Counted from the stretch's first letter, positions 7,879-16,030 are shown. The stretch is DNA of 24,824 bases from MGOM01 sp035455265 (GCA_035455265.1 DATIFK010000088.1:1-24824); one strand, 5' to 3'. Made by a program: numbers and translations. Notes: generated by a model not told the origin, from the letters alone.

Positions 7879-9558
7879 ATGTTTGACGCCGAGAAACTGG
7901 AAGCGTTGCGCCGGGCCTACGAGAAGTGGGAAGAGACCACTCTCCATCAGACCACAGCGCGCCTCCCCGAGCAGCGCAAGGTCTTCCGGACTACGTCGTC
8001 CGAACCCGTCAACCGCCTGTATACCCCACTCGACGTCGCCGATTTGGACTACGAACGCGATCTCGGGCTGCCGGGCGAGTACCCCTACACCCGCGGCATC
8101 CACCCCACCCTCTACCGCAGCAAGACCTGGACGATGCGCATGTTCGCCGGCTTCGGCACCGCGGAAGAGACCAATGCCCGCTTCCGTTACCTGCTGGACC
8201 AGGGCCAGACGGGCCTGTCGATCGCCTTCGACCTGGCGACGCTGATGGGCTACGACACCGACTCGCCGGAGGCCCTGGGCGAGTTCGGCAAGTGCGGCGT
8301 GGCGGTGTCGTCCTTGCAGGACATGGAGATCCTGCTGCGGGACATCCCGCTCGACCGTGTGTCGACCAGCATGACGATCAACTCCCCGGCGGCGATCATC
8401 TGGGCCATGTACATCGCTGCCGCCGAGAAACAAGGGGTGTCCGCCGACCGGCTGCGCGGGACGATTCAGAACGACATCCTCAAGGAGTACATCGCCCAGA
8501 AGGAGTTCATCTTCCCGCCCGAGCCGTCGATGCGCCTGGTGGTCGACACGATGGAGTACGGCAGCCGGCACGTGCCCCAATGGAACTCCATTTCAATCTC
8601 GGGCTACCACATCCGCGAGGCGGGCTCCACGGCCGACCAGGAACTGGCTTTTACATTGTTGGACGGCATGGAATACGTCCGCTGGGCACAGGCGCGCGGC
8701 CTGGATGTCGACGAGGTGGCCCCCAGGCTGTCCTTCTTCTTCAACGCCCACAACGACTTCTTTGAGGAGATCGCCAAGTACCGCGCCGCCCGACACATTT
8801 GGGCGACCGAAATGCGCAATACCTTTGGAGCCAAGCTGCCGCGTTCCTGGCTGATGCGCTTCCACACCCAGACCGCCGGCGTCAGCCTGACGGCGCAGCA
8901 ACCGGAGAACAACATCGTCCGCGTGACGGTTCAGGCTCTGGCCGCCATCCTCGGCGGGACCCAATCCCTGCACACGAACTCCATGGACGAAGCCTTGGCG
9001 CTTCCGTCGGAGCACGCCGTCACGATCGCCTTGCGCACGCAGCAGATCCTGGCCGAGGAGTCGGGCGTCGCCTACACCATCGATCCCCTGGGCGGCTCAT
9101 TCTTCGTCGAAGCCGCCACTCGCTCGATGGAGTCGCGCGCCCGGGAGTACTTCCGACGGGTGGAGGCTCTGGGCGGCGTCCTGCCGGCCATCCGCGCCGG
9201 GTTCTTCCAGCGCGAGATCGCCGACGCCGCGTACCGCTACCAGCGCGAGATCGACGAGGGTGAGCGGTCCATTGTCGGAGTGAATGCCTACAACGACCAC
9301 AAGCCGTATCAGATTCCGCTGCTGGAGATGGATCCGGCCGGGCTGGAGCGACAGAAGGCTCGCCTATCGCAGCTTCGCCGGTCGCGGGATGCCGCTGCGG
9401 TCGGGCAGGCTCTCGATAGGCTGCGGATCGCCTGCCAGGGAACAGAAAACACGATGCCGCACTTGATGCAGGCCGTCCGGGCTTACGCTACCTTGGGCGA
9501 GATCATCCAGGTGATGCGCGAAGTCTTCGGGACCTACCAGGAACCGACCTGGGTCTGA
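7879..9558 (+). CDS. icmA: Isobutyryl-CoA mutase large subunit (split acyl-CoA mutase family)
   Basis: Predicted adenosylcobalamin-dependent interconversion of isobutyryl-CoA and n-butyryl-CoA. The 559-residue barrel subunit is a paralogue of the gene at 2247 and also lacks a B12-binding domain. With the ATG at 7879 the numbering happens to equal P. shermanii methylmalonyl-CoA mutase: Gln197, Tyr243 and His244 are kept. However, Tyr89 is Phe89 (MRMFAGF, codon 8143-8145) and Arg207 is Gln207 (YIAQKEF, codon 8497-8499). Phe plus Gln at these positions is the published isobutyryl-CoA mutase signature; 2-hydroxyisobutyryl-CoA mutase has Ile at the first. The ATG is preferred over an in-frame GTG at 7867 because AGGTGA (7865-7870) sits 8 bases before it. 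The small subunit is not nearby. Automated pipelines would probably call this methylmalonyl-CoA mutase. Confidence 0.85.
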   Translation: MFDAEKLEALRRAYEKWEETTLHQTTARLPEQRKVFRTTSSEPVNRLYTPLDVADLDYERDLGLPGEYPYTRGIHPTLYRSKTWTMRMFAGFGTAEETNARFRYLLDQGQTGLSIAFDLATLMGYDTDSPEALGEFGKCGVAVSSLQDMEILLRDIPLDRVSTSMTINSPAAIIWAMYIAAAEKQGVSADRLRGTIQNDILKEYIAQKEFIFPPEPSMRLVVDTMEYGSRHVPQWNSISISGYHIREAGSTADQELAFTLLDGMEYVRWAQARGLDVDEVAPRLSFFFNAHNDFFEEIAKYRAARHIWATEMRNTFGAKLPRSWLMRFHTQTAGVSLTAQQPENNIVRVTVQALAAILGGTQSLHTNSMDEALALPSEHAVTIALRTQQILAEESGVAYTIDPLGGSFFVEAATRSMESRAREYFRRVEALGGVLPAIRAGFFQREIADAAYRYQREIDEGERSIVGVNAYNDHKPYQIPLLEMDPAGLERQKARLSQLRRSRDAAAVGQALDRLRIACQGTENTMPHLMQAVRAYATLGEIIQVMREVFGTYQEPTWV

Positions 9559-9577
9559 TCCCCTGACAGCAACTCAA

Positions 9578-9615
9578 ACGCCGCGGACCAGCAACGGTCC
9601 GCGGCGTCTTCATTT
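9578..9615. terminator. Bidirectional hairpin terminator between convergent genes
   Basis: A perfect 12-bp stem (ACGCCGCGGACC at 9578-9589, complement at 9596-9607) with a 6-base loop AGCAAC starts 19 bases after the mutase stop. It is followed by CTTCATTT on the + strand and by TTTGAGTT on the - strand. It can stop both the mutase transcript and the convergent small gene ending at 9631. The T tracts are weak. Confidence 0.7.
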
Positions 9616-9630
9616 CGAGCGATCGATCGG

Positions 9631-9930
9631 TCAACAGTCCAGAAGCCGGATGTGGTCCGTGCGCCCGTGCACCGACACCGGACGACGGCCCTTCCGATTC
9701 TTCCCGAAATGGTCCAGCGCATCGCTCAGAAGGCGACGGGAATGCTGCACAAAGGATTCCCGCACGATGGGATGGAGCTCATCCAGGAATGCCCGCAGGT
9801 CCTCTTCCAGAGAATGAACAGACGTCTGCATACACCCCTCCAACCATTGAACCGCATTGCGGCGATAGGGCTCCTCCAGGCCGTCGACGGCCTGGGAAAG
9901 TGCGATGGCAGGATGCTCCTGCTGCAACAT
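9631..9930 (-). CDS. Hypothetical protein, 99 residues
   Basis: Not recognised. The ATG at 9930 is chosen over an upstream in-frame start at 10140 because GAGGAG lies 5 bases before it. The longer form would also overlap the radical SAM gene. The product is mostly amphipathic helix, rich in Leu, Glu, Arg and His, with no membrane segment, signal peptide or Cys motif. It ends in a basic stretch (GKNRKGRRP) and a hydrophobic-Cys tail. It is convergent with the mutase and divergent from the PflX-like gene. The Shine-Dalgarno sequence and the shared terminator support a real gene, but no homologue comes to mind. Confidence 0.55.
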   Translation of the reverse strand: MLQQEHPAIALSQAVDGLEEPYRRNAVQWLEGCMQTSVHSLEEDLRAFLDELHPIVRESFVQHSRRLLSDALDHFGKNRKGRRPVSVHGRTDHIRLLDC

Positions 9931-10059
9931 GGCCTGCTCCTCGATATGGCGTAACAGGCCCCGTGGTGCAAGGATCGGACCAGGGGCACGTCTCGTCGTC
10001 GGGATTCGAAGCGAGCATCGGCAGTGGTATCGATCTTGCCCGGATGCTACGATGGTCCT

Positions 10060-10977
10060 ATGGCGACTTGGGAAGCGGCCTACCGGAAGCTCCATCGATC
10101 GGGTGAACTCGCTCGACGGGCGTCCCAGGCCCAGGCTCATCTCGAAAGCTGCGATCTATGCGGGAGGCGCTGCAGGGTGGACCGGCGGACGCGAACGGGA
10201 GTCTGCCGGCTTGGTGTCCGCGCTCGCGTGGCGTCTTGGGGACCCCATCACGGGGAGGAGGCGCCCCTGAGCGGCTGGCGCGGATCAGGGACGATCTTCT
10301 TTGGGTCCTGCAACCTGCGCTGCCAGTACTGCCAGAACTTCAGCATCAGCCAGTCCCTGGCAGGGCCGGAACTCGAGCCCTCCGAGCTGGCGGCGGTGAT
10401 GCTCGACCTGCAAGATCGGGGTTGCCACAACATCAATCTCGTTTCGCCCTCACACGTTGTGGCACCTATCCTGGAGGCCCTTATCCTTGCGGCCGAGGCG
10501 GGTTTGGAGCTCCCCCTGGTCTACAACACCGGCGGGTATGACTCCCTCGAGGCGCTTGGGCTTCTCGACGGGGTCGTCGACATCTATATGCCGGACATGA
10601 AGTACGCCTCCACGGCAGTTGCGCGCCGGCTGTCGCGCGCCCTCGACTACCCCAGCGTCAACCAGGCTGCCGTGCAGGAGATGCATCGCCAGGTGGGGGA
10701 CCTGCTGCTCGACGGGGATGGACTGGCCGTGCGCGGCCTGCTGGTCCGCCATCTCGTCCTGCCGGGCCGGCTCGCCGGGACGGAGGCGATCGTCCAGTTC
10801 CTGGCGCACGAAATCTCCACGGACACCTATTTGAATCTGATGGACCAGTACCACCCGGCCCATCCGGCTGCGGAGCACCCCCTGCTCCGTAGGCGCATCA
10901 CGCAAGAAGAGTACGATCAGGCCCTGGCCGCTGCTCAGTCGGCGGGGTTGAGGCGCCTGGACGAAGGCGTGCGATAG
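10060..10977 (+). CDS. PflX-like radical SAM protein (COG1313 type)
   Basis: A 305-residue radical SAM enzyme. The SAM-binding [4Fe-4S] motif is CNLRCQYC (Cys84, Cys88, Cys91). An N-terminal four-cysteine set (Cys31, Cys34, Cys38, Cys49) probably binds a further cluster. Family blocks SGWRGSGTIFF, HNINLVSPSH and VRHLVLPG match the PflX group, named for similarity to pyruvate formate-lyase activating enzyme; its real substrate is unknown. No glycyl radical enzyme is encoded nearby, so the activase name should not be taken literally. The ATG at 10060 is chosen by alignment to the family start and lacks a Shine-Dalgarno sequence. A -10-like TACGAT ends 6 bases before it, so the mRNA could be leaderless. 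A palindromic repeat follows the stop. Confidence 0.87.
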   Translation: MATWEAAYRKLHRSGELARRASQAQAHLESCDLCGRRCRVDRRTRTGVCRLGVRARVASWGPHHGEEAPLSGWRGSGTIFFGSCNLRCQYCQNFSISQSLAGPELEPSELAAVMLDLQDRGCHNINLVSPSHVVAPILEALILAAEAGLELPLVYNTGGYDSLEALGLLDGVVDIYMPDMKYASTAVARRLSRALDYPSVNQAAVQEMHRQVGDLLLDGDGLAVRGLLVRHLVLPGRLAGTEAIVQFLAHEISTDTYLNLMDQYHPAHPAAEHPLLRRRITQEEYDQALAAAQSAGLRRLDEGVR

Positions 10978-10994
10978 GAGGCACCACGGGAGAC

Positions 10995-11026
10995 GTGTAG
11001 GGGCGAAGCACGCTTCGCCCCTACAC
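10995..11026. repeat. Palindromic intergenic repeat, copy 1 (GTAGGGGCG type)
   Basis: A perfect inverted repeat with 15-base arms (GTGTAGGGGCGAAGC and its complement) around a 2-base loop. It lies 17 bases after the radical SAM stop and between two convergent genes. Related copies are at 16003-16030 and 21064-21087. It may act as a bidirectional transcription stop or protect mRNA 3' ends; no T tract follows. Confidence 0.85.
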
Positions 11027-11063
11027 CGATCGAAGACGATCCTATTTGCGTGATCGCCGCGGA

Positions 11064-12212
11064 CTACTCCAAGAACATCGGCTGCCCTTCGACTTGACGT
11101 ACCTTCGGACGGTACGTGTCGACGTCATAGTACTGATCGACATCGACGCGCTTCTTGCCTTCCCCGGTGAGGGTCAGCGCCACATGGGTGTAGACGCCGT
11201 TCTGCAAGGCCACCATCCGTCCCGAGGTGCCAGCCAGCGCCAGGTTGGAAGCCAACTGGGCGAAGTTCATGGCTACCATGCGATCGAGGGAATCGGGGGC
11301 GCCGGCGCGCATCAGGTACGTCAACTGCTGGACGAGAACCTCCTGGTGCGTGTACTTCTTGATGAGCTCGCCGGTGGTCTCGCCGATCCCGCCCAATTTG
11401 CGATGGCCGTAGGCGTCCTCGATGCCCCGCAACACCATCTCGCTGCCGATCACCTGCGCACCTTCAGACACGGTCACCACAGCGTAATGGCTCGGGTTGG
11501 CCCGGCGGTCGGCAGCGATCAACCCGGCCAGTTTCTCGGCCTCGAAAGGCACTTCTGAGATCAGGACTCGGTCGGCCGAGGCCAGGTAACCCGCCACCAG
11601 GGAGGTCTCGCCGCTGTAGCGCCCGAACAACTCGACCACGGCGATGCGTTCGTGAGAACCGGCGACGGTCCGCAGACTGTCGATGAACTCGACGCTGCGG
11701 GAGACGGCCGTCGAGAAGCCGATGCAGTAGTCTGTGCCGTGGACGTCGTTGTCCATCGTCTTGGGGATTGCCACCACCGGCACGCCTTCGTTGTGCAGCC
11801 GCAAGGAATAGGACAGCGTGTCATCGCCGCCGATGGTGACCAGCACCTCGATCCCCTGCGATTCGAGGACCTTCAAGATGTGCGGGGTGAAGTCCTGCGG
11901 GCCATCGCCTCGCACCTGCCCGCGCAGGAACTCGGGCACGTCCTTGACCTTGACGTTGGCCGGGTTGGTGCGGGAGGTGTGCAGGAACGTGCCGCCGGTG
12001 CGGTCGATCCCGCGCACGACGTTGCGGTCGAGGCGCAAGATATGCCGGGCGGCGGATTCGGGGTCGGCGCTGTCGAGCTCCAGCAGCCCCGCCCAGCCGC
12101 GGCGGACGCCGACGATCGAGTGGCCCTCGTCCGTCACGCGATGGACGACGGTCTTGATGGCGGCATTCAACCCCGGTACATCGCCGCCCCCGGTCAGGAT
12201 GCCAAAGCGCAT
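11064..12212 (-). CDS. 6-phosphofructokinase, group III, with PPi-type active-site residues
   Basis: Phosphorylates fructose 6-phosphate to the 1,6-bisphosphate. The 382-residue protein starts with the phosphodonor loop TGGGDVPGLN (7-16). It has GGDD at 128-131 and PKTMDND at 150-156, with Asp154 the expected catalytic base. E. coli ATP-PFK has Gly at the position of Asp131 (G104) and Gly at Lys151 (G124). Asp and Lys at these positions are typical of PPi-dependent enzymes, so a reversible PPi reaction is suggested but not proved; some group III enzymes use ATP. The start at 12212 has GGGAGG 8 bases upstream. It lies 29 bases after dnaE and is probably co-transcribed with it. Confidence 0.92.
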   Translation of the reverse strand: MRFGILTGGGDVPGLNAAIKTVVHRVTDEGHSIVGVRRGWAGLLELDSADPESAARHILRLDRNVVRGIDRTGGTFLHTSRTNPANVKVKDVPEFLRGQVRGDGPQDFTPHILKVLESQGIEVLVTIGGDDTLSYSLRLHNEGVPVVAIPKTMDNDVHGTDYCIGFSTAVSRSVEFIDSLRTVAGSHERIAVVELFGRYSGETSLVAGYLASADRVLISEVPFEAEKLAGLIAADRRANPSHYAVVTVSEGAQVIGSEMVLRGIEDAYGHRKLGGIGETTGELIKKYTHQEVLVQQLTYLMRAGAPDSLDRMVAMNFAQLASNLALAGTSGRMVALQNGVYTHVALTLTGEGKKRVDVDQYYDVDTYRPKVRQVEGQPMFLE

Positions 12213-12241
12213 GATCCGATCCTCCCGAATGGAACCCGAGC

Positions 12242-15200
12242 CTACTGCAGCCGCAGCGGCTCGACTCGCACCATCCCCTCGCCGAGCAGGCGCCGCAGCT
12301 GGGCCATCAATTCCGGGCCGTGGCCGGTTGTCGAGTTCGGAAACTCGAGGTGGTACTGGCGCGAGGCCTCGAAGACGTGGAAGACGAAGCGGTCGTTCCC
12401 GTGATACGACGTCAGCAATCCATGCACCCGCCGCATCCGCAGGGCGTCGCGCCTGGAGTCCCCGGTGGACTTCAGCAGGATCGTCAGAATCAGCGCATCG
12501 CCTTCACGACGCGGCGCGGCCTCGGGCTCGGGCGAAGGTTCGGCCGCGACGTCGAGCAAGGCGGCGGGCACCTCCACGGTGCTGACCTCCGCCGCAATCG
12601 CGTCCGGCCACGCCGGAGTGAGGTCCGGTTCGGTCAGGGCCACTTCGACGGCCGGCTCCGGCGCCGCGACGGGGGCGGCCACCTCGACAGCCGCCGGGCT
12701 GGGACCAGCCTCGGCGACGAAGGAGAACTCGGTCGTCATGCTGTCGGCCAGGACCTTCGGCTCGCCGCGTTCGCTGTCGAGCCGGCCGCGCACCAACACG
12801 ATCGACCCTGTCTTGAGCCACCCGCCAACCTCCCGCCACAGCCGTGCGAACACGACCAGCTCGATCGAGCCCTGCAAGTCCTCCAGCGTGACGAAAGCCA
12901 TCGGTTTGCCGGTCTTCGTCTGGAACGGCCGAATGTGCGTGACCTCGCCGGCGACGCACACCGCCTGGGTGTGCGTGCCTTCGCCCAGCTCTCCGCTGAA
13001 GTGTGTGACGATCTGGGCCAGGTCCTTCAAATACGGGTTGAGCGGATGGTCCGAGACGTACACGCCCAGCAGTTCCTTCTCCCATTGGAGCTGGAGGCGC
13101 CGGCTCACCTCCGGCGCCGCCGCCGACAATTCGAGCGAGTCGGACACGCCCGTCGCCCCGCCGAAGAGCGACAGTTGACCGACCTCGGCGGCGCGGAAGT
13201 GGGCGGCGGAGGTGCTGGCGATGCGGTCGAGGGCTTCCAGAACGGCGGGTCGGGGTGCCAGGCCGTCGAGCGCGCCGACGCGCACCAGCGACTCCAGGGC
13301 GCGCCGTCCGACCTGCCGCAAATCGACCCGTCGGGCGAAGTCCGCCACGTCGGCGAAGGCGTCGCCTTTTCGCCTGGCCTCCAGGATCAACTCGACCGGG
13401 CCCTCGCCCACGTTCTTGACCGCCGCCAGGCCATAGCGGATGGCCGCCTGGCCATCCCCCCGGCACTCGACCTCGAAATCGACCCCGCTGGCATTGACGT
13501 CCGGCGGCAGTACGTCGATCCCCATCCGCCGGCTGTCCGCGATGTACAGCGCCACGCGATCGGTGTCGTGCTTGAATACCGACAACAAGGCCGTCATGTA
13601 TTCGATCGGATAGTGCGCCTTGAGGTAGGCCGTTTCGACACATATCACGGCGTAGTCGGCGGCGTGTCCCTTGTTGAACCCGTAGCGGGCGAAGGCTTCC
13701 CAGTCGTCGAAGATGGCATGGGCGTCGTCTTCGGGGATGCCGCTGCCGACCGCCCCATCGATGAACTTGGCCCGCTCGTTGCGTAGCGTTTCGGCCTTCT
13801 TCTTGGCGACCGCCTTCCTCAAGTTGTCGGCTTCCGCCGCCGAGTAGGCCGCCAGGTTCATGGCGGTGTACATGATCTGCTCCTGGTAGACCGTGATCCC
13901 GTAGGTCTCTTTCAGGATCGGCTCCAGGCGCTCGTGGCGATAGGCGACGGCTTCCTCGCCGTGCATGCGGCGGATGTACGCCGGAATGAACTCCATCGGG
14001 CCCGGGCGGAACAGGGCGACCATGGCCGTGATATTGGCCAGCGAAGTCGGCTGCATGTCGACCAGGTAGCGGCGCATCCCCGAGCCTTCCACCTGGAAGA
14101 CCCCCAGCACCTCGCCCCGTCCCAACAGGCCGAACGTTTCCGGATCATCGAGCGGTATCGAGTGGATGTCCAGGCGCACGCCGTGGCGGGCTTCGATGAG
14201 CGCGCAGGCGCGGGCCATGACCGTCAGGGTCGACAGGCCGAGGTAGTCGACCTTGAGCAGGCCGAGGGAATCGAGCACGCCCATCTCGAACTGGGTGACG
14301 GCCGCGACCGGGCTGTCCTCGGCGCCCGCCTTGGTCGGCCGATGCAGCGGCACGTAGTCCTGGATCGGTCGATCGGAGATGATGACACCGGCGGCGTGGG
14401 TCCCGGCGTTTCGCACGACGCCTTCCAGACTTGTCGCCGTGTCGATCAGTTCATGCAGGTAGGGGGCCGACTCGTAGGCTTCCCGAAATGGGGCGATGGT
14501 GTCGAGCGCTTCGCCGAGCAGGACCGGCTTGCCGGGGATGTTGGGCACCATCTTGGCGATGCGATCCACCTCCGGCAGGGGAATGTCCATGACGCGGCCG
14601 ACGTCGCGCAGGGCGGCGCGCGCCCCCAGCGTGCCGAAGGTGATGATCTGGGCGACACGATCGCGGCCGTACTTGCGGGCGGTGTATTCCAGCAGACGGT
14701 GACGCTGGTCGTCCTGGAAGTCGAGGTCGATGTCGGGCATCGAGATGCGGCCGGGGTTGAGGAACCGTTCGAAGATCAGGCCGTGGGCGATGGGGTCGAC
14801 CAGAGTGATCTCGAGGCTGTAAGCGGCGATCGAACCGGCCGCCGAGCCGCGGGCGTTGTACCAGATCCCTTGCTCGCGGGCGAAGCGACACAGATCCCAC
14901 ACGATCAGGAAGTACGTGTCGAAGCCCATCTGGTGGATGACGTCGAGCTCGTACGACAGGCGCCGGCTCAACTCGGCGAAGTCGTTCCGACCTCCGTAAC
15001 GGCGCGCCAGGCCCTCCTCACACAGCCGTCGCAGGTAGCTGGCGGGTGTTTCCCCATCGGGGACTTCGAAGGCGGGAAGGTGGTAGCCCTTGAAATCGAG
15101 GTCGACGGCGCAGCGCTCGGCGATCGAGAGCGTCGTCGCCAGGGCCTCCGGCACTTCGGCGAACAGGCTCGCCATTTCCGCCGGCGTGCGCAAGTAGTAG

Positions 15201-15922
15201 GAGGGGTCGGTCATCCGCATGCGGTCGGGATCGGACCGCACCGACCCGGTCTGGATGCACAGCAGGATGTCCTGCAGCGGGGCATCCTCGGCGCGGATGT
15301 AGTGCACGTCGTTGGTGGCGACGAGGCGCCCGCCCACCCGCCGCGCCTCTTCGATCAACCCACGGTTGACCTGCGGCAGCTCACGGATGTCGTGCTGCTG
15401 AAGCTCGAAGAAGAAACGGTCGCGCCCAAAGACGTCGATGTACCAGTCGACGAGGCGGCGGGCGTGATCGGGACGTCCTTCCTGCAGCGCGCGGGGCACC
15501 TGGCCGGAGAGGCAGCCCGTGGTGCAAATCAGGCCGGCGCTGTGCTCGGCCAGGTACTCACGGTCGATGCGCGGCCGATAGTAGAAGCCTTCCAGCTGGG
15601 CCGCCGTGGCGATCTTTACCAGGTTGCGGTAGCCCTCGTCGTTCTCCGCCAGGAGCAGCAGGTGGAAGGCGCGATTGTCGAGCTGCGGGTCGCGGTCGGT
15701 CATGCGCCGCGGCGACAGGTAGGCTTCCATGCCGATGATTGGCTTGATCCCGACGGCCTTGGCCTCGCGGTAGAAATCGATGACGCCGAACATCGCCCCA
15801 TGGTCGGTCAGCGCCAGGGCGGGCATCTCCAACTCGCGGGCGCGCGCCACCAGCTCCGGGATCCGGCTCAACCCGTCGAGCATCGAGTACTCGGAGTGCA
15901 CGTGCAGATGAACGAAAGACAT
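12242..15922 (-). CDS. dnaE: DNA polymerase III subunit alpha
   Basis: Replicative polymerase of 1226 residues. The N-terminal PHP domain has HLHVHS (5-10), TDHG (39-42) and further His/Asp ligands, so its metal site looks intact. The polymerase domain has the catalytic PDIDLDF at 396-402 (Asp397 and Asp399) and the NARGSAAGS fingers motif just before. Helix-hairpin-helix and OB-fold regions follow (VCVAGEVTHIRPFQTKTGK in the OB part). Then comes an Ala/Pro/Glu-rich linker (about 1070-1138) and a compact C-terminal domain (about 1142-1226). The ATG at 15922 has no Shine-Dalgarno sequence, but a perfect TATAAT lies 21 bases upstream on this strand. dnaE next to a phosphofructokinase gene recalls the dnaE/acc/pfkA neighbourhood of Bacillus. 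Confidence 0.98.
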   Translation of the reverse strand: MSFVHLHVHSEYSMLDGLSRIPELVARARELEMPALALTDHGAMFGVIDFYREAKAVGIKPIIGMEAYLSPRRMTDRDPQLDNRAFHLLLLAENDEGYRNLVKIATAAQLEGFYYRPRIDREYLAEHSAGLICTTGCLSGQVPRALQEGRPDHARRLVDWYIDVFGRDRFFFELQQHDIRELPQVNRGLIEEARRVGGRLVATNDVHYIRAEDAPLQDILLCIQTGSVRSDPDRMRMTDPSYYLRTPAEMASLFAEVPEALATTLSIAERCAVDLDFKGYHLPAFEVPDGETPASYLRRLCEEGLARRYGGRNDFAELSRRLSYELDVIHQMGFDTYFLIVWDLCRFAREQGIWYNARGSAAGSIAAYSLEITLVDPIAHGLIFERFLNPGRISMPDIDLDFQDDQRHRLLEYTARKYGRDRVAQIITFGTLGARAALRDVGRVMDIPLPEVDRIAKMVPNIPGKPVLLGEALDTIAPFREAYESAPYLHELIDTATSLEGVVRNAGTHAAGVIISDRPIQDYVPLHRPTKAGAEDSPVAAVTQFEMGVLDSLGLLKVDYLGLSTLTVMARACALIEARHGVRLDIHSIPLDDPETFGLLGRGEVLGVFQVEGSGMRRYLVDMQPTSLANITAMVALFRPGPMEFIPAYIRRMHGEEAVAYRHERLEPILKETYGITVYQEQIMYTAMNLAAYSAAEADNLRKAVAKKKAETLRNERAKFIDGAVGSGIPEDDAHAIFDDWEAFARYGFNKGHAADYAVICVETAYLKAHYPIEYMTALLSVFKHDTDRVALYIADSRRMGIDVLPPDVNASGVDFEVECRGDGQAAIRYGLAAVKNVGEGPVELILEARRKGDAFADVADFARRVDLRQVGRRALESLVRVGALDGLAPRPAVLEALDRIASTSAAHFRAAEVGQLSLFGGATGVSDSLELSAAAPEVSRRLQLQWEKELLGVYVSDHPLNPYLKDLAQIVTHFSGELGEGTHTQAVCVAGEVTHIRPFQTKTGKPMAFVTLEDLQGSIELVVFARLWREVGGWLKTGSIVLVRGRLDSERGEPKVLADSMTTEFSFVAEAGPSPAAVEVAAPVAAPEPAVEVALTEPDLTPAWPDAIAAEVSTVEVPAALLDVAAEPSPEPEAAPRREGDALILTILLKSTGDSRRDALRMRRVHGLLTSYHGNDRFVFHVFEASRQYHLEFPNSTTGHGPELMAQLRRLLGEGMVRVEPLRLQ

Positions 15923-15942
15923 GGGGGCAGGGGACCGGATGA

Positions 15943-15948
15943 ATTATA
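15943..15948 (-). promoter_or_regulatory. Consensus -10 box of dnaE
   Basis: TATAAT on the - strand, ending 20 bases before the dnaE ATG. The predicted transcript has a leader of only about 15 bases with no Shine-Dalgarno sequence. The -35 region overlaps the degenerate heptamers at 15952-15972 and does not match consensus well. Confidence 0.5.
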
Positions 15949-15951
15949 GCC

Positions 15952-15972
15952 TGGGCCGTGGCCAGGGGCCAA
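15952..15972. repeat. Short heptamer repeat, third site
   Basis: Three adjacent units TGGGCCG, TGGCCAG and GGGCCAA lie in the dnaE upstream gap. They are similar to the units at 7780-7836 and 1023-1088, but only three units long and more degenerate. Confidence 0.4.
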
Positions 15973-16002
15973 GTCGCACGGGCCCGGCTATTCATGGGAA
16001 TC

Positions 16003-16030
16003 GTAGGGGCACGCCGTGGCGTGCCCCTAC
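16003..16030. repeat. Palindromic intergenic repeat, copy 2 (GTAGGGGCACG variant)
   Basis: Perfect 13-base arms (GTAGGGGCACGCC and its complement) around a 2-base loop. It starts 20 bases downstream of the bactofilin-like gene's stop on the - strand. The outer GTAGGGGC is shared with copy 1. The inner bases differ in both arms in a compensated way, which points to selection for the hairpin. Confidence 0.85.

Noticed and set aside
7879..9558. 2-hydroxyisobutyryl-CoA mutase as the identity of the second mutase
   Set aside because: That enzyme has Ile at the Tyr89 position; this protein has Phe, which fits isobutyryl-CoA mutase.
10063..10140. Longer form of the 99-residue hypothetical protein starting at 10140
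   Set aside because: It would run antisense through the start of the radical SAM gene, and a good GAGGAG precedes the internal ATG at 9930.
13934..15949. A 671-codon open frame on the + strand antisense to dnaE (also 12320-13786)
   Set aside because: High-GC antisense shadow: composition is Val/Gly/Asp/Arg rich, no motif is recognised, and the opposite strand is a complete DnaE.
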